NCBI GenBank assembly: GCA_963822115.1
Contig: CAWGGM010000020.1
Span: forward strand, 682,001-746,000
Length of the DNA stretch: 64,000 nucleotides
Source: CAWDXG01 sp963822115
GTDB taxonomy: Bacteria > Myxococcota_A > Polyangia > Polyangiales > Polyangiaceae
Reading direction: 5' to 3'
Made by a program: the position numbers and the translations under genes. Below, one piece after another: positions 45,930 through 54,552 of the stretch (position 1 is the first letter of the stretch; each line of letters begins with the position of its first letter). A model generated the notes under the pieces. The model was not told where the DNA came from. It made no database searches and saw nothing but the letters and a program-made list of their open reading frames with translations.

Positions 45930-46025
45930 GCTGACTTTTGATCACGCGTGCGATCGCGACACAATGCTTCGTCGCAAGTGATCGAGATGATCCGGCTTTT
46001 CGATGGCCCGAACCAGGGACACCCC

Positions 46026-47720
46026 CTAGTTCGGCAGGTTGAACGTCACCTGACCGTCGATGTGCAGGTCGGGGCGCACGAACGTGAGGTTGGGCGCGAT
46101 GTCCTTGTGGCAGTCCGAGCAGGCCTGGGACGTGGTCAGCACGGGATGAGGCGGAGGCGGTGGCAACGAATGGCAGGTACCGCACCCGACCTGGCTGCCG
46201 TCGACCTGGTTCCACACCGGCTTGGTGTGCGAGCCGCCGGACGTGAGGTTGCCCGGGAAGTCGTCGCCGTGGCAGTAGGTGTTCGAGCAGGTGCCCGTGG
46301 CGGGATCGAAGGACGGCTGCGCGCCGTACGCGACCGCGACGCCCGAGAACGTCAGCTCCGCCGGGCGCGGCGTATCGAAGTGGCCGGGGTCCTTCACGTT
46401 CTTCGGGACGATATGGCACTCGTCGCAGGTCACCGCGCGCGCCCACTTGCTGCCGGCAAGATGCGCCTGGTGCGCTCCCACGCCCATGGCCGTCGTCGCC
46501 GTGTCGCCCTCGAGGTCCTTCGGCGGCGCGGGATTGTTCGCACTTCCGTGGCAGGAGTTGCACGCCGTCGGCAGGACGACGTTGATTTCGCCGTTCACGT
46601 GCAGCGCGCGGTTGATGATGGTCTTGTTGTCCTTGCCGACGACCTGGCCGTGGCAGAACGAGCAGTTGTCCATCTGCGGGTGCGGGGCTGCGGGCGGCGT
46701 GCCGTGGCAGCCGTTGCAGGGCAGGGGCTTGTCCGGGTTCGAGTTCCACACCGGTGAAGCCTTGCTCGTTCCCGGCTCTGGCGAGTGACACCAGGTGTTG
46801 CCGCAAGTGAGCGACTGCGGGTCGAATGCCGGGTCGCGCCCGTCGGTCTTCGCGACGCCCGTGAAGATGACCTCCGCGGGCTCGGCGCCGTCGATGTGCA
46901 TCGGGTCGAGCACGTCCGTCGGGACGTGGTGGCACTCCTTGCACTCGAGCGGCCGGCTGTTGGCGCCGCCCGCCAGGTGGATCTGGTGGGCGCCGACGCC
47001 GGGAGCGGTGGGCGAGGTGTTGCCCTTGGTGTCGCGTGGCGGTGCGTTGTTCTTGTCGCTGCCGTGGCACTCGTTGCACTTCGGCGTCCGCTTCTCCACC
47101 TTGCCGTCGATGTGGAGCTCGGGGTTCACGAACTTCAGGTTCGTGTCGATCACTTCGCTGTGGCAGACGCCGCAGTCGTTGGTCGGCGCCTTCGGATGCT
47201 TCCCTCCGGGCGGGATCGCGTGGCAGGTCCCGCACGTCTTGGCTTCGCTGCGCTGATCCGTCCACACCGGGTTGGCATCGCGGTGGCAGTAGGTGTTCGT
47301 GCAGCTGCGCATCGCTTCGTTGTACTGCGGCGAGCGTCCGCCTTCGCTCGCCAGCGTACCGAACGTGATCTCGGCCGGACGCTTCGTGTCGGCGTGTCCT
47401 GGATCCGTGACCTGCTTCGGCACGACGTGGCACTGGTTGCAGGCGACGGCGCCATGGGTTGCGCTCGCGTACAGGTGCCGCATATGGGCGCCCACGCCCG
47501 GGTAGTCGGTGGTCGTGTTGCCGTGCAGGTCGTAGGGCGGCGCGGCCTTCTGCAGGTTGGTGCCGGCCCGCGAGGCGTCGCCATGGCACGCCGAACACTG
47601 CCGGCTCGCCGGCGTCGTGTCGTTCTGGTAGCGATCGAGGCAGGAGGGCAGCAGAGCGGCCGCGGCACCGGTCAGTGCCACGAAAGCGGTCAGGCCAAGT
47701 GTCCGTGCTCTACCCGCCAT
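46026..47720 (-). CDS. 15-heme lipoprotein cytochrome with three five-heme modules
   Basis: 564 aa from the ATG giving MAGRARTLGLTAFVAL; lipobox LLPSC. The mature protein is three repeats of about 170 residues. Each has CX2CH, CX2CH, CX4CH, CX2CH and CX2CH in that order, for example CNECH, CKECH, CGNTWCH, CNGCH and CSFCH in the second; total 12 CX2CH and 3 CX4CH. The pairing of CX4CH with CX2CH is the pattern first noted in Geobacter outer-membrane cytochromes (GSu C4xC..C2xCH motif). Each module also has GVGAHxxHL. It lies last in an operon with a porin and a 12-heme lipoprotein, overlapping the latter by 11 bases, so it is the likely outward-facing cytochrome of a porin-cytochrome conduit. 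Confidence 0.88.
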   Translation of the reverse strand: MAGRARTLGLTAFVALTGAAAALLPSCLDRYQNDTTPASRQCSACHGDASRAGTNLQKAAPPYDLHGNTTTDYPGVGAHMRHLYASATHGAVACNQCHVVPKQVTDPGHADTKRPAEITFGTLASEGGRSPQYNEAMRSCTNTYCHRDANPVWTDQRSEAKTCGTCHAIPPGGKHPKAPTNDCGVCHSEVIDTNLKFVNPELHIDGKVEKRTPKCNECHGSDKNNAPPRDTKGNTSPTAPGVGAHQIHLAGGANSRPLECKECHHVPTDVLDPMHIDGAEPAEVIFTGVAKTDGRDPAFDPQSLTCGNTWCHSPEPGTSKASPVWNSNPDKPLPCNGCHGTPPAAPHPQMDNCSFCHGQVVGKDNKTIINRALHVNGEINVVLPTACNSCHGSANNPAPPKDLEGDTATTAMGVGAHQAHLAGSKWARAVTCDECHIVPKNVKDPGHFDTPRPAELTFSGVAVAYGAQPSFDPATGTCSNTYCHGDDFPGNLTSGGSHTKPVWNQVDGSQVGCGTCHSLPPPPPHPVLTTSQACSDCHKDIAPNLTFVRPDLHIDGQVTFNLPN

Positions 47721-48768
47721 GGCAGTACCTGCACATCGAAGCGTTGTCCGAGCGGGCGCTCTTCCAACCGTGGGGGTGGGGATTGCCGCCGGGGCCGCCA
47801 ACCTTGTGGCAGCGGATGCAGTTGGTGGCGGGACCCTGGTCGTGGCAGCCGGCGCACGTGAGGATGTCGCGGCGCGCGGCGCGGCCGTGGAAGTTCGGGT
47901 TGTTGGGATCGCCTCCGACCCAGCCCTGCGGATGAGGATTGGCGCCGCGTACCGCATTGGCGCTCACGCCGCGCCGGACGTGACAGCCGTCGCAGCTCTC
48001 TTGCGTGTGGCAGCTGAGGCAGCGGCGCGGCTGGGACTTCGCCTCGATGGGGTGCACGCTGAGCCAGTTGCCGCGATGCACGAAGTGGCGCTCGACCGCG
48101 TCGGGCTGGCGATCCTCGATCTTCAGGTTCTGCGTTACGTCGTGGCAGTCGTTGCACTGCTGTTGGCTGTGACACTGCGAGCAGACCTGGCGCTTCTCAC
48201 GGGCGAGCGTCCCATGGTGCCGCATCCAGCCCTGGTTGTGAGGCAGGAAGCTCTGCGGCATCACCTGCGACATCGCCTTGCGCTCGTGGCACGCGCTGCA
48301 CTTGGCCTGGTCCCACTGCTGCTGGTGCTCGTGGCATTTGAAGCAGCGCTGCATGGGCGGAAACACGCTGGCCAGAGGGTTGTCCGAGGGCGGAACGACG
48401 CCTGCGTGGCAGGGAACGCACTGTCCGGCCAGTGCCGGCATCTTCAGATGCAAGGCGTGCGAGAAGTGCAGCGACTCGGCGAATTCCAGGTCGTCGTCGG
48501 GCGGAGGATGGACCGCCGCGAGCTTGTGCTTGTCGGCGGGCTTGTGGCAGCCCTGGCAGGCGGTCACCCGGGGCAGCACATGGTTGCTCTTGTCGACCTT
48601 GTGACAGCTCGTGCAGTTGAGGCACTGCGGCTGGCCGGGGCCGCCGCAGGCGAGGCGTGTCAGGTGGTACTCGTGCGAGAAGCGCGGCGTCCGTTCGCTG
48701 CACGCCACAAGCGCGCTGATGCCCACTGCCATCGCCAGAAGCAGCGTTCTGAGCTGGGAAGCGGTCAC
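47710..48768 (-). CDS. 12-heme lipoprotein cytochrome
   Basis: 352 aa from GTG 48768, chosen because GGGAGG lies just upstream and the GTGA overlap with the porin stop implies coupling. Lipobox LVAC. Twelve CXXCH motifs: CTSCH, CQGCH, CVPCH, CFKCH, CSACH, CSQCH, CNDCH, CLSCH, CDGCH, CAGCH, CIRCH and CRYCH. Several His-rich stretches (LHFSHALHLK, MRHHGTL, RHFVHRGNWLSVHP) can supply distal ligands. Its place between porin and 15-heme genes matches the periplasm-side cytochrome of Geobacter-type conduits (porin, OmaB-like, OmcB-like). Confidence 0.88.
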   Translation of the reverse strand: MTASQLRTLLLAMAVGISALVACSERTPRFSHEYHLTRLACGGPGQPQCLNCTSCHKVDKSNHVLPRVTACQGCHKPADKHKLAAVHPPPDDDLEFAESLHFSHALHLKMPALAGQCVPCHAGVVPPSDNPLASVFPPMQRCFKCHEHQQQWDQAKCSACHERKAMSQVMPQSFLPHNQGWMRHHGTLAREKRQVCSQCHSQQQCNDCHDVTQNLKIEDRQPDAVERHFVHRGNWLSVHPIEAKSQPRRCLSCHTQESCDGCHVRRGVSANAVRGANPHPQGWVGGDPNNPNFHGRAARRDILTCAGCHDQGPATNCIRCHKVGGPGGNPHPHGWKSARSDNASMCRYCHGG

Positions 48769-50198
48769 GGCGCCTCCCGGTCGAAGTTGTAGACCACGCG
48801 CACCAGCGACTGGATGTCTGCTCTGGCGTACGGCGAATCGGCGAAGGAGGCGCCCCACATCAGCCGCAGATCGGACCGCGGGCGCCATTCAACCGTGCCT
48901 GCGTAGACGCTGGAGATGTTGTAGCCCCGGATCGCGACGTCGTACACGTACAGATAGGCCTCGGCCGTCGCCGAGACAGTGCGCGCTATGCGCTGCCTGA
49001 GCGTGTTGCGGATCGAGTGGTAGCCGTTGTCGATGGCGCGAACGCGCGTGTAGCCGAGGCGCAGTAGCGTGTTGCCGTCCCGGTCCGGCGTCAGCTTGAC
49101 CGCTATCTGGCCTCGTGCGCCCTTGCTGCCGTCCGAATACAGCTCGAGGTATCCGCCGCCCTCCAGCCCCATCGAGCGGTACAGTTGCCACGAGGCGGTG
49201 CCGCCCAGCTCGTCGTACATGTTCGTGCTGAACACGCTCAGCACCGACTGGCGCGAGAGGAACAGGGCCGGCTCGGTGTGCAGGTACTCGCCGCCTACGC
49301 TCAGGTGCTTCATCGGCGTGGTGTCGATCCACAGCCGCCCATCGGCGAGGCCGCCGCTGTCCAGGTCGAGCAGCGCGTTGCCGCCCAGGCTCGCCTTGTC
49401 GAACGGCGTCAGACGCAGATCGGCACCGAGATTGCGACGCGCGAGCTCGCTGTTCTCGTGCTGCTCGTGCATCGAGACCCCGGCGATAATCGGGCCCTTG
49501 TCGTAGAAGATGCGGCCGCCCGCCAGCCAATAGCCGGAACGGCTCGGCGCGGGCAGCGCCTGCGGATCGCGTAGCAGCGTGTCCGCTGCGCTGCCCAGCT
49601 GGTAGTAGCCCGGTCGCAAGTCCCAGCGCGGCAGCACCGACAGACCGCCGTACACTTCGCCGCCGAGCCCCATCGAGAGCTTCCCGCCGGCGGAAAGCCC
49701 GTCGAACCGGCTGAAGCGCGCGGCGCCGCCGGCGAAGACCTGCCGACCCAGCCGGACCCAGGCTGGGCCTGCCCGGTAGCGGACGTTTGCCGTCTGCAGA
49801 TCGCCGTCGACGCGCCGGTCCGTCTGACCGGCTTCACCCATCAGCGCGTCGCCCCAGGCGCTCAGCTCGAAGTCGAGACTGTCCTTCTTCCAGGGAGCGT
49901 CGATGTCGTCGGCTCTCAGCGAAACGTACTCGGTCGCCGGTGCTGGCATCGTCGTCTTGACGATTGCGCCGTCCGGCCCGGGCAACAGCGCGCGCTGGTA
50001 GAGCTGGAGGTAGGTCGCGCTGCGAACGTCTACCGAATACGTATCCGCATCGGGCCCAGGAGGCGGCTTGGCGCGCGCGACTGCCGGCGCGAGCACCGCG
50101 ACGGCCAGAGTGCAGGAGGCAACGGAGACACGAGCGCCGTGCCGGCGAGTTCCGACGAACAAGCTACGTCTGTTTTCCCGGCCACCGCTCGAGCCCAC
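48765..50198 (-). CDS. Outer-membrane porin of a porin-cytochrome conduit
   Basis: 477 aa from GTG 50198 with GGGAG about 7 bases upstream. Signal peptide VSVASCTLAVAVLAPAVARA. The mature part has alternating amphipathic strands with aromatic residues and short turns (VRYRAGPAWVRLGRQVFAGG, GYWLAGGRIFYDKGPIIAGV, KHLSVGGEYLHTEPALFLS) and ends YARADIQSLVRVVYNF, fitting a barrel of 18 or more strands. It has no CXXCH, unlike the two heme-porin fusions in this window. Genes for a 12-heme and a 15-heme lipoprotein follow directly, which makes it the membrane-spanning sheath of a conduit (OmbB/MtrB-like role; homology to MtrB is not claimed). Confidence 0.82.
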   Translation of the reverse strand: MGSSGGRENRRSLFVGTRRHGARVSVASCTLAVAVLAPAVARAKPPPGPDADTYSVDVRSATYLQLYQRALLPGPDGAIVKTTMPAPATEYVSLRADDIDAPWKKDSLDFELSAWGDALMGEAGQTDRRVDGDLQTANVRYRAGPAWVRLGRQVFAGGAARFSRFDGLSAGGKLSMGLGGEVYGGLSVLPRWDLRPGYYQLGSAADTLLRDPQALPAPSRSGYWLAGGRIFYDKGPIIAGVSMHEQHENSELARRNLGADLRLTPFDKASLGGNALLDLDSGGLADGRLWIDTTPMKHLSVGGEYLHTEPALFLSRQSVLSVFSTNMYDELGGTASWQLYRSMGLEGGGYLELYSDGSKGARGQIAVKLTPDRDGNTLLRLGYTRVRAIDNGYHSIRNTLRQRIARTVSATAEAYLYVYDVAIRGYNISSVYAGTVEWRPRSDLRLMWGASFADSPYARADIQSLVRVVYNFDREAP

Positions 50199-50266
50199 CA
50201 GAAGCTCCCAATCTTCAATCTCCCCCCGCCACCACCTGCTTTTTTCGAGGACCCTCCGCTATTCCT

Positions 50267-51121
50267 CTATTCCTTCACGACCTTCGCGTTCTGCAGCAGC
50301 GCCGGATAGTGGTACCCGATACCGATATCCACGTCGGTGCCGAGCGTCCCTTCCAGCGTGATGACGTCGCCCTTGTTGGGAACGGATTGGGTGGTCGCCA
50401 CGAGATCGTTGTCGTGCTTGGAGGCATCGCCGCTCCCGTCGCGCAGGTGCAGGAACGTCTTGCCCTTGATGCCCGGCGTGACCTTCACCACCACCCCGCG
50501 GACGCGGATCAGCTTGCCCGCCAGCTTCTTGCGTGAAGCGAAGACATCGGCGATTCGCTCGGCGTTTTCGCCCTTGGCCTTTTCAACCTTGGGCAGATCG
50601 GTCGGAACCGCCTCCGTTGCGCCGACCTCGGGATGACCCTGGGGCATCGCGCCCTGGCCAGTGGTGCCCATCGCGCCGTTGCCGATGTCCGGATGGCCCG
50701 GCGGCAGAGCGCCGCCCTTGGCGCTCGCGGCAGCGTTGCCCAGCGAACCGAAGTAGATGACGTCGAAGGTCCGCTTGAGCGTCTTGCTGCGGAACTGCCC
50801 CATCTTCATCGCGTTGACGACGGTCACCGTGTCGCCCTTTGCGACCTTCGCCTGGGGCACTGCCGCCCAAACCTTCGCCGACCCCGTGTCGAGGTGGAGG
50901 TAGGTATAGTTCGGCACATCGATCTTCTCGATGATCTTGCCTGTGAGCGCGGAGCCGTTCGTGTCGTCCTGCGGAGCGGCCGGAGCGGCCGGAGCGGCCG
51001 GATCAGCGGCTGCAGCGCTCGACTCGCTCGCGATGGTGCTCTTCTTGTGGGCTCTGTTGACTACGACCCCGGCCGCAGCCGCTCCGATGAGCGCCACGCC
51101 GAGTACATATGCCATCTTCAT
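50267..51121 (-). CDS. Periplasmic protein with two OB-fold-like domains
   Basis: 284 aa. N-terminal hydrophobic anchor (AYVLGVALIGAAAAGVVV), an Ala/Pro linker, then a first domain (about 58-130, GKIIEKIDVPNYTYLHLDTG, VWAAVPQAKVAKGDTVTVVN), a Gly/Pro/His-rich hinge with two PPGHP/PQGHP units, and a second domain (about 200-284, KLIRVRGVVVKVTPGIKGKT, DGSGDASKHDNDLVATT, VITLEGTLGTDVDIG). Both resemble NrfJ/OB-fold modules that are often encoded with multiheme cytochromes. It starts the conduit operon, 68 bp before the porin, and may help assemble or stabilise the cytochromes. No SD is seen before the ATG. Confidence 0.75.
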   Translation of the reverse strand: MKMAYVLGVALIGAAAAGVVVNRAHKKSTIASESSAAAADPAAPAAPAAPQDDTNGSALTGKIIEKIDVPNYTYLHLDTGSAKVWAAVPQAKVAKGDTVTVVNAMKMGQFRSKTLKRTFDVIYFGSLGNAAASAKGGALPPGHPDIGNGAMGTTGQGAMPQGHPEVGATEAVPTDLPKVEKAKGENAERIADVFASRKKLAGKLIRVRGVVVKVTPGIKGKTFLHLRDGSGDASKHDNDLVATTQSVPNKGDVITLEGTLGTDVDIGIGYHYPALLQNAKVVKE

Positions 51122-51136
51122 GTCGCGGCGGACTCT

Positions 51137-51152
51137 AGCATTAGACGTGCCG
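51137..51152 (-). promoter_or_regulatory. Sigma54-like element before the conduit operon
   Basis: The minus strand reads CGGCACGTCTAATGCT, matching 10 of 12 informative positions of the sigma54 consensus with correct GG-N10-GC spacing. The predicted start would be only about 5 bases before the ATG at 51121, so the transcript would be nearly leaderless; this weakens the call unless translation starts further in (ATG 51115) or the site is not used. Confidence 0.4.
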
Positions 51153-51276
51153 CCGATTAACCCGCTGCTGACGAGGGTGGGATCGGGACTTGTCTTGTGG
51201 CGCGGATCGGCTTATCCCACGTGGAATGCGCTGGGTTGATGCCGGGATCTTGCGAGCGCACCAACCGGGCGCACAC

Positions 51277-51292
51277 TGGCGCGATCTTCGCA
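51277..51292 (+). promoter_or_regulatory. Sigma54-like promoter before the OmcA/MtrC-type gene
   Basis: TGGCGCGATCTTCGCA matches TGGCACG-N4-TTGCW at 10 of 12 positions, with the GG and GC in register. Predicted start about 87 bases upstream of the ATG at 51391. It lies in the 269-bp region between two divergent cytochrome operons. Confidence 0.5.
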
Positions 51293-51390
51293 ACGGTGCT
51301 GATCGCGCAGCACGGTGAACAAATTCGCGAAATTCTTGCGGGCCCACGTTTTTGCCGCGCAGACATCGCACGTCGGATAGGATCGATCCC

Positions 51391-53676
51391 ATGGCAACCT
51401 CTTGGAAGACCAGGCTCGGGCATCAAGCATGGCTGCGGGCGGCAGCCGTTGCGGCCATTTCGGCCGGTGCGCTGGTGGGTGCTTGCAGCGGCTCCACCGG
51501 CCCGCAGGGGCCCCAGGGGCCCCCGGGCACGATGGGGTCGGCTGGGCCGGCCGGCCCGGCTGGTGAAGCTGGCCCGCCTGGAACTGCGGGCGAAGCGGGT
51601 CCCGCGGGCGAGGCTGGGCCGGCTGGAGAAGCCGGTCCGGCCGGTCAGGGGCCGTGGGTTGCCGGCGCGGGCATCAAGATGACCATCGAGGATGCGAGCG
51701 TCGACTCGAACGGCGTTGCGACCGTGCACTTCAAACTGACGGATGACAACGGCGCGCCGCTCGACATGGCCGGCACCCTCACCCAGGGCGCCGTGAGCGT
51801 GCGCTTCATCATGGACTGGCTGGACACCGACGCCAACGGAAACGCGGCCCAGTACGTCGCCTACACCACGCGCGACCAGACCAGCCCCATCACGAACAAG
51901 ACGGCCACGCAGCCGTCCACGGACAGCGGCGGGACCTTCAGCGCCGTCGATGTGACCCAGGGCGAATACGCCTACGAGTTCGGAACCAAGATCACCATCG
52001 CCGACAATACCAAGACGCAGACGGTCGGCGCCTATGCAACGCGCACGTACGACAACAAGGAGTACGTCGACAACGAGACCTACAGTTGGGTGCCGGCAGG
52101 TGGCACGCCGCTCGAGCGCCAGGTCGTGCTGACCGACAACTGCAACAGTTGCCATGGCACGCTGGAAGCGCACGGCGGTTCGCGGCGCGACACGAAGCTC
52201 TGCATCCTGTGCCACACCAAGGGCGTCACCGACCCGGATACCGGCAACTCCGTGGACTTCCGCGTGATGATCCACAAGATCCACGACGGCGCGAACCTGC
52301 CCAGCGTGCAGAACGGAACGCCCTACCAGATCATCGGCTACAAGCAGGGCGTCCACGATTTCTCGGACGTCGAATTCCCGCAGCCGGTGCAAAATTGTAG
52401 CAAGTGCCACGCCGGCGCCAAGCAGGGCGACGACTGGATGACCAAACCGGGTCTCACGGCATGCGGTTCCTGCCACGACAACGTGTGGTTCGGCGACCCC
52501 GCCAACGTGCCGACCAACATGGTCGCCCACCCCGGCGGACAGCAGAGCGACGACAGTCTCTGTGGGCTGTGCCACGGGAAGAACGGCACGGTGCCGGTCC
52601 AGAAGGCGCACTACACGCAGTACACCGATCCCTCGTCGCCGAAGCTCGAGCTGAAGATCGTCAAGGTCGACAACACCGGGCCTGGTGACGTGCCCCAGGT
52701 CACGTTCGACGTGACGGTGGACGGCCAGGCGCGCGACATCACCACCAGTCCGCTGGACAGCCTGCGCGTGACGCTGGCGGGGCCCACGACCGACTACGCG
52801 CAGTACTGGCAGTACACGATCCAGGGCAACGGTGCGACGGGTACCCTGGTCGCGACCAATGCCGCTCAGGGGGAGTTCCAGTATACCTTCCCCGCCGCGG
52901 GAGCCGTTCCGGCCAACGCTACCGGCAGCTACGCCGTCGGCATGGAAGGCTACATCCAGCCGGTGGCGAACGGTCCGAGATACGCGGCCATGAACCCCGT
53001 CACCTACGTGGCCGTCACCGATTCGACGCCGGTGCCACGCCGCACGGTCGTCGAGACGCAGCAGTGTGACCACTGCCACGGCACGCTTGAAGCGCACGGT
53101 GGCCCGCGCATGAACACCGACTACTGCGTGATGTGCCACAACGCGAACAACGACAACAGCGAGCGCGTGGCGCGTATGGAGGGCAGCACCATCGTGGCGC
53201 GCACGGTGGTCTTCCGCTCGATGATCCACGGCATCCACATGGGCGAGAACCACACCAAGCCGTACGTGCTTGGGGGCTACCCACCGCCCAGTGTCGCCAA
53301 TCCGCAGGGTTCGCCCATCGACTTCAACAAGCTCGCGTTCCCGCGGCCGCAGAACGAGTGCAATGCCTGCCACGTGAACAACAGCCAGCAGTTGCCGCTT
53401 GCCAGCGACCTGCTGCCGGCGAAGAGCGAGACGTTCACCTGCACCGAGCCGGCCGGCAACGACGCGAACGACTACTGCAACGATCCGTACTGGAACGTCA
53501 CGGCCACGACCTACACGCCGCCCACCACGACTGCGTGTATCGCCTGCCACGACTCGGACTCGACGGCCGCTCACGCGCAGCTCATGACGACCTCTACCGG
53601 TCAGGAAAGCTGTGCGACGTGCCACGGGCCAGGCAAGTCGTTCGACATCGACGTGTTCCACGCCCCAGCGCCGTAG
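51391..53676 (+). CDS. OmcA/MtrC-family decaheme lipoprotein with collagen-like stalk
   Basis: 761 aa from the ATG giving MATSWKTRLGHQ. Lipobox VGAC32. Residues about 37-87 are 17 Gly-X-Y triplets (GPQGPQGPPGTMGSAGPAGP...), a collagen-like stalk. Then a split-barrel domain, the first five hemes (CNSCH, CILCH, CSKCH, CGSCH, CGLCH), a second barrel-like domain (about 430-560), and five more hemes (CDHCH, CVMCH, CNACH, CIACH, CATCH). NCNSCHGTLEAHGGSRRDTK and QCDHCHGTLEAHGG, and the two-pentaheme layout, are those of OmcA/MtrC outer-surface cytochromes. It should reduce extracellular acceptors when fed by the conduit encoded divergently. The collagen stalk is not part of the Shewanella proteins. 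Confidence 0.92.
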   Translation: MATSWKTRLGHQAWLRAAAVAAISAGALVGACSGSTGPQGPQGPPGTMGSAGPAGPAGEAGPPGTAGEAGPAGEAGPAGEAGPAGQGPWVAGAGIKMTIEDASVDSNGVATVHFKLTDDNGAPLDMAGTLTQGAVSVRFIMDWLDTDANGNAAQYVAYTTRDQTSPITNKTATQPSTDSGGTFSAVDVTQGEYAYEFGTKITIADNTKTQTVGAYATRTYDNKEYVDNETYSWVPAGGTPLERQVVLTDNCNSCHGTLEAHGGSRRDTKLCILCHTKGVTDPDTGNSVDFRVMIHKIHDGANLPSVQNGTPYQIIGYKQGVHDFSDVEFPQPVQNCSKCHAGAKQGDDWMTKPGLTACGSCHDNVWFGDPANVPTNMVAHPGGQQSDDSLCGLCHGKNGTVPVQKAHYTQYTDPSSPKLELKIVKVDNTGPGDVPQVTFDVTVDGQARDITTSPLDSLRVTLAGPTTDYAQYWQYTIQGNGATGTLVATNAAQGEFQYTFPAAGAVPANATGSYAVGMEGYIQPVANGPRYAAMNPVTYVAVTDSTPVPRRTVVETQQCDHCHGTLEAHGGPRMNTDYCVMCHNANNDNSERVARMEGSTIVARTVVFRSMIHGIHMGENHTKPYVLGGYPPPSVANPQGSPIDFNKLAFPRPQNECNACHVNNSQQLPLASDLLPAKSETFTCTEPAGNDANDYCNDPYWNVTATTYTPPTTTACIACHDSDSTAAHAQLMTTSTGQESCATCHGPGKSFDIDVFHAPAP

Positions 53677-53688
53677 GGAGGCGCTGAA

Positions 53689-53726
53689 TGTGGCATTCTG
53701 CTACAAAATTGTAGCAGAATGCCACA
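53689..53726. repeat. Perfect 18-bp inverted repeat, AT-rich
   Basis: Arms TGTGGCATTCTGCTACAA (53689-53706) and TTGTAGCAGAATGCCACA (53709-53726) are exact complements with a 2-base AA spacer. It begins 13 bp after the stop of the decaheme gene and is much less GC-rich than its surroundings. It could be a terminator (no T-run follows), a small palindromic mobile repeat, or a protein site. Confidence 0.75.
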
Positions 53727-53953
53727 TATAGAATAGGCTCGGGCGGCGGTTGCTGGCGACGCTTGGGGCCTGCGTGACCGCGCCGCGCCGCGTTCTTTCG
53801 CGTGTTCCGGGCCGCGCTGGCCGCGATCACGCCGCTGTCGTGCGCTCCGACGCTTGGGAGCGCGATACCCCCCCGCAGCTTCTGCGCGTTGATAGGTGTC
53901 ATGTCCTTCGCGCCCGGTGCGGCGATGTGAGACTCTGGGATGGCGGAGGCAGC

Positions 53954-54285
53954 ATGGCGAAGACGAAGAAGAAGAGCTCGCGCCGGGCGTTCGTCCCCCG
54001 GGCGTTGTTGAAGACCGCGTGCGTGACCACGGTCGTCCCGCTGTGCGCAATGGCTGCGTGCAGCACGGCCGGCTCAGGGAACCCCGATGGCGGCAGCAGC
54101 GTGGGCGGTTTCTAGGGCGTGGCGGCTGCCGGCTACACCGGCGTGGCGGCCGGGGGCTTCATAGGCGTGGCCGCTGGTGGTTTCGGCGGTACGGCCAGCG
54201 GGGGCACCGCGGGTGGCGGCGGCCTCGGCGGAGCGGGTGGCGTCATGGCTGTGGCTGCTGCGGGCTTCGGCGGGGTCAGGGATGG
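53954..54285 (+). pseudogene. Small Gly-rich lipoprotein with in-frame TAG
   Basis: ATG 53954 has a good upstream GGCGGAGG. It encodes MAKTKKKSSRRAFVPRALLK, a hydrophobic stretch, the lipobox AAC and a short linker, then TAG at 54113-54115 (SSVGGF-stop). The same frame continues as GVAAAGYTGVAAGGFIGVAA and GGFGGTASGG, clearly the same repeat: the stop falls where the next unit has ATA. So the gene was interrupted by a nonsense change, or is read as a 53-aa lipoprotein. The sequence loses protein character after about 54285. Confidence 0.55.
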
Positions 54286-54552
54286 CGAACAGGACTTCGA
54301 AGGTCCAGATCCACCGCGCGCTGACCGGCACTCCGCTGTCCCGCCAGTATCAGCGCGCTCGTTTCCTGCGCCGCCGCGCCGGTCATTCCCTGGCAGAAGT
54401 TCGACGCATCGGCCTATCCAGCCCCGGCTCTGGCACAGGGCGGGCGCCAGCCCTGGCAGCGCGTACAGCGGGCGCTGCAGCCGGTGCGTTCCGACCCGTT
54501 CTGGAGGCGTGTCGAGGCGCGCGAGGAAATCGCGAACGCGCCGGCTCACGCG

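Larger units (their letters stand above)
45547..46025. other. 479-bp region between two converging cytochrome operons
   Basis: Contains three copies of a 49-bp repeat (45566-45694) and, on the minus strand, the remains of an IS5-type transposase gene (about 45765-45929). No intact gene is present. Confidence 0.65.

Noticed and set aside
47719..48792. Long frames opposite to the multiheme genes (for example 47719-48792 +)
   Set aside because: They lie antisense to clear CXXCH-bearing genes and their products are Ala/Val/Arg-rich without domains.
52385..52410. CAAAATTGTAGCAAGTGCCA inside the decaheme gene resembles one arm of the inverted repeat at 53689-53726
   Set aside because: Here the bases encode a heme motif (QNCSKCH) in frame, so the similarity is explained by codons and is imperfect.
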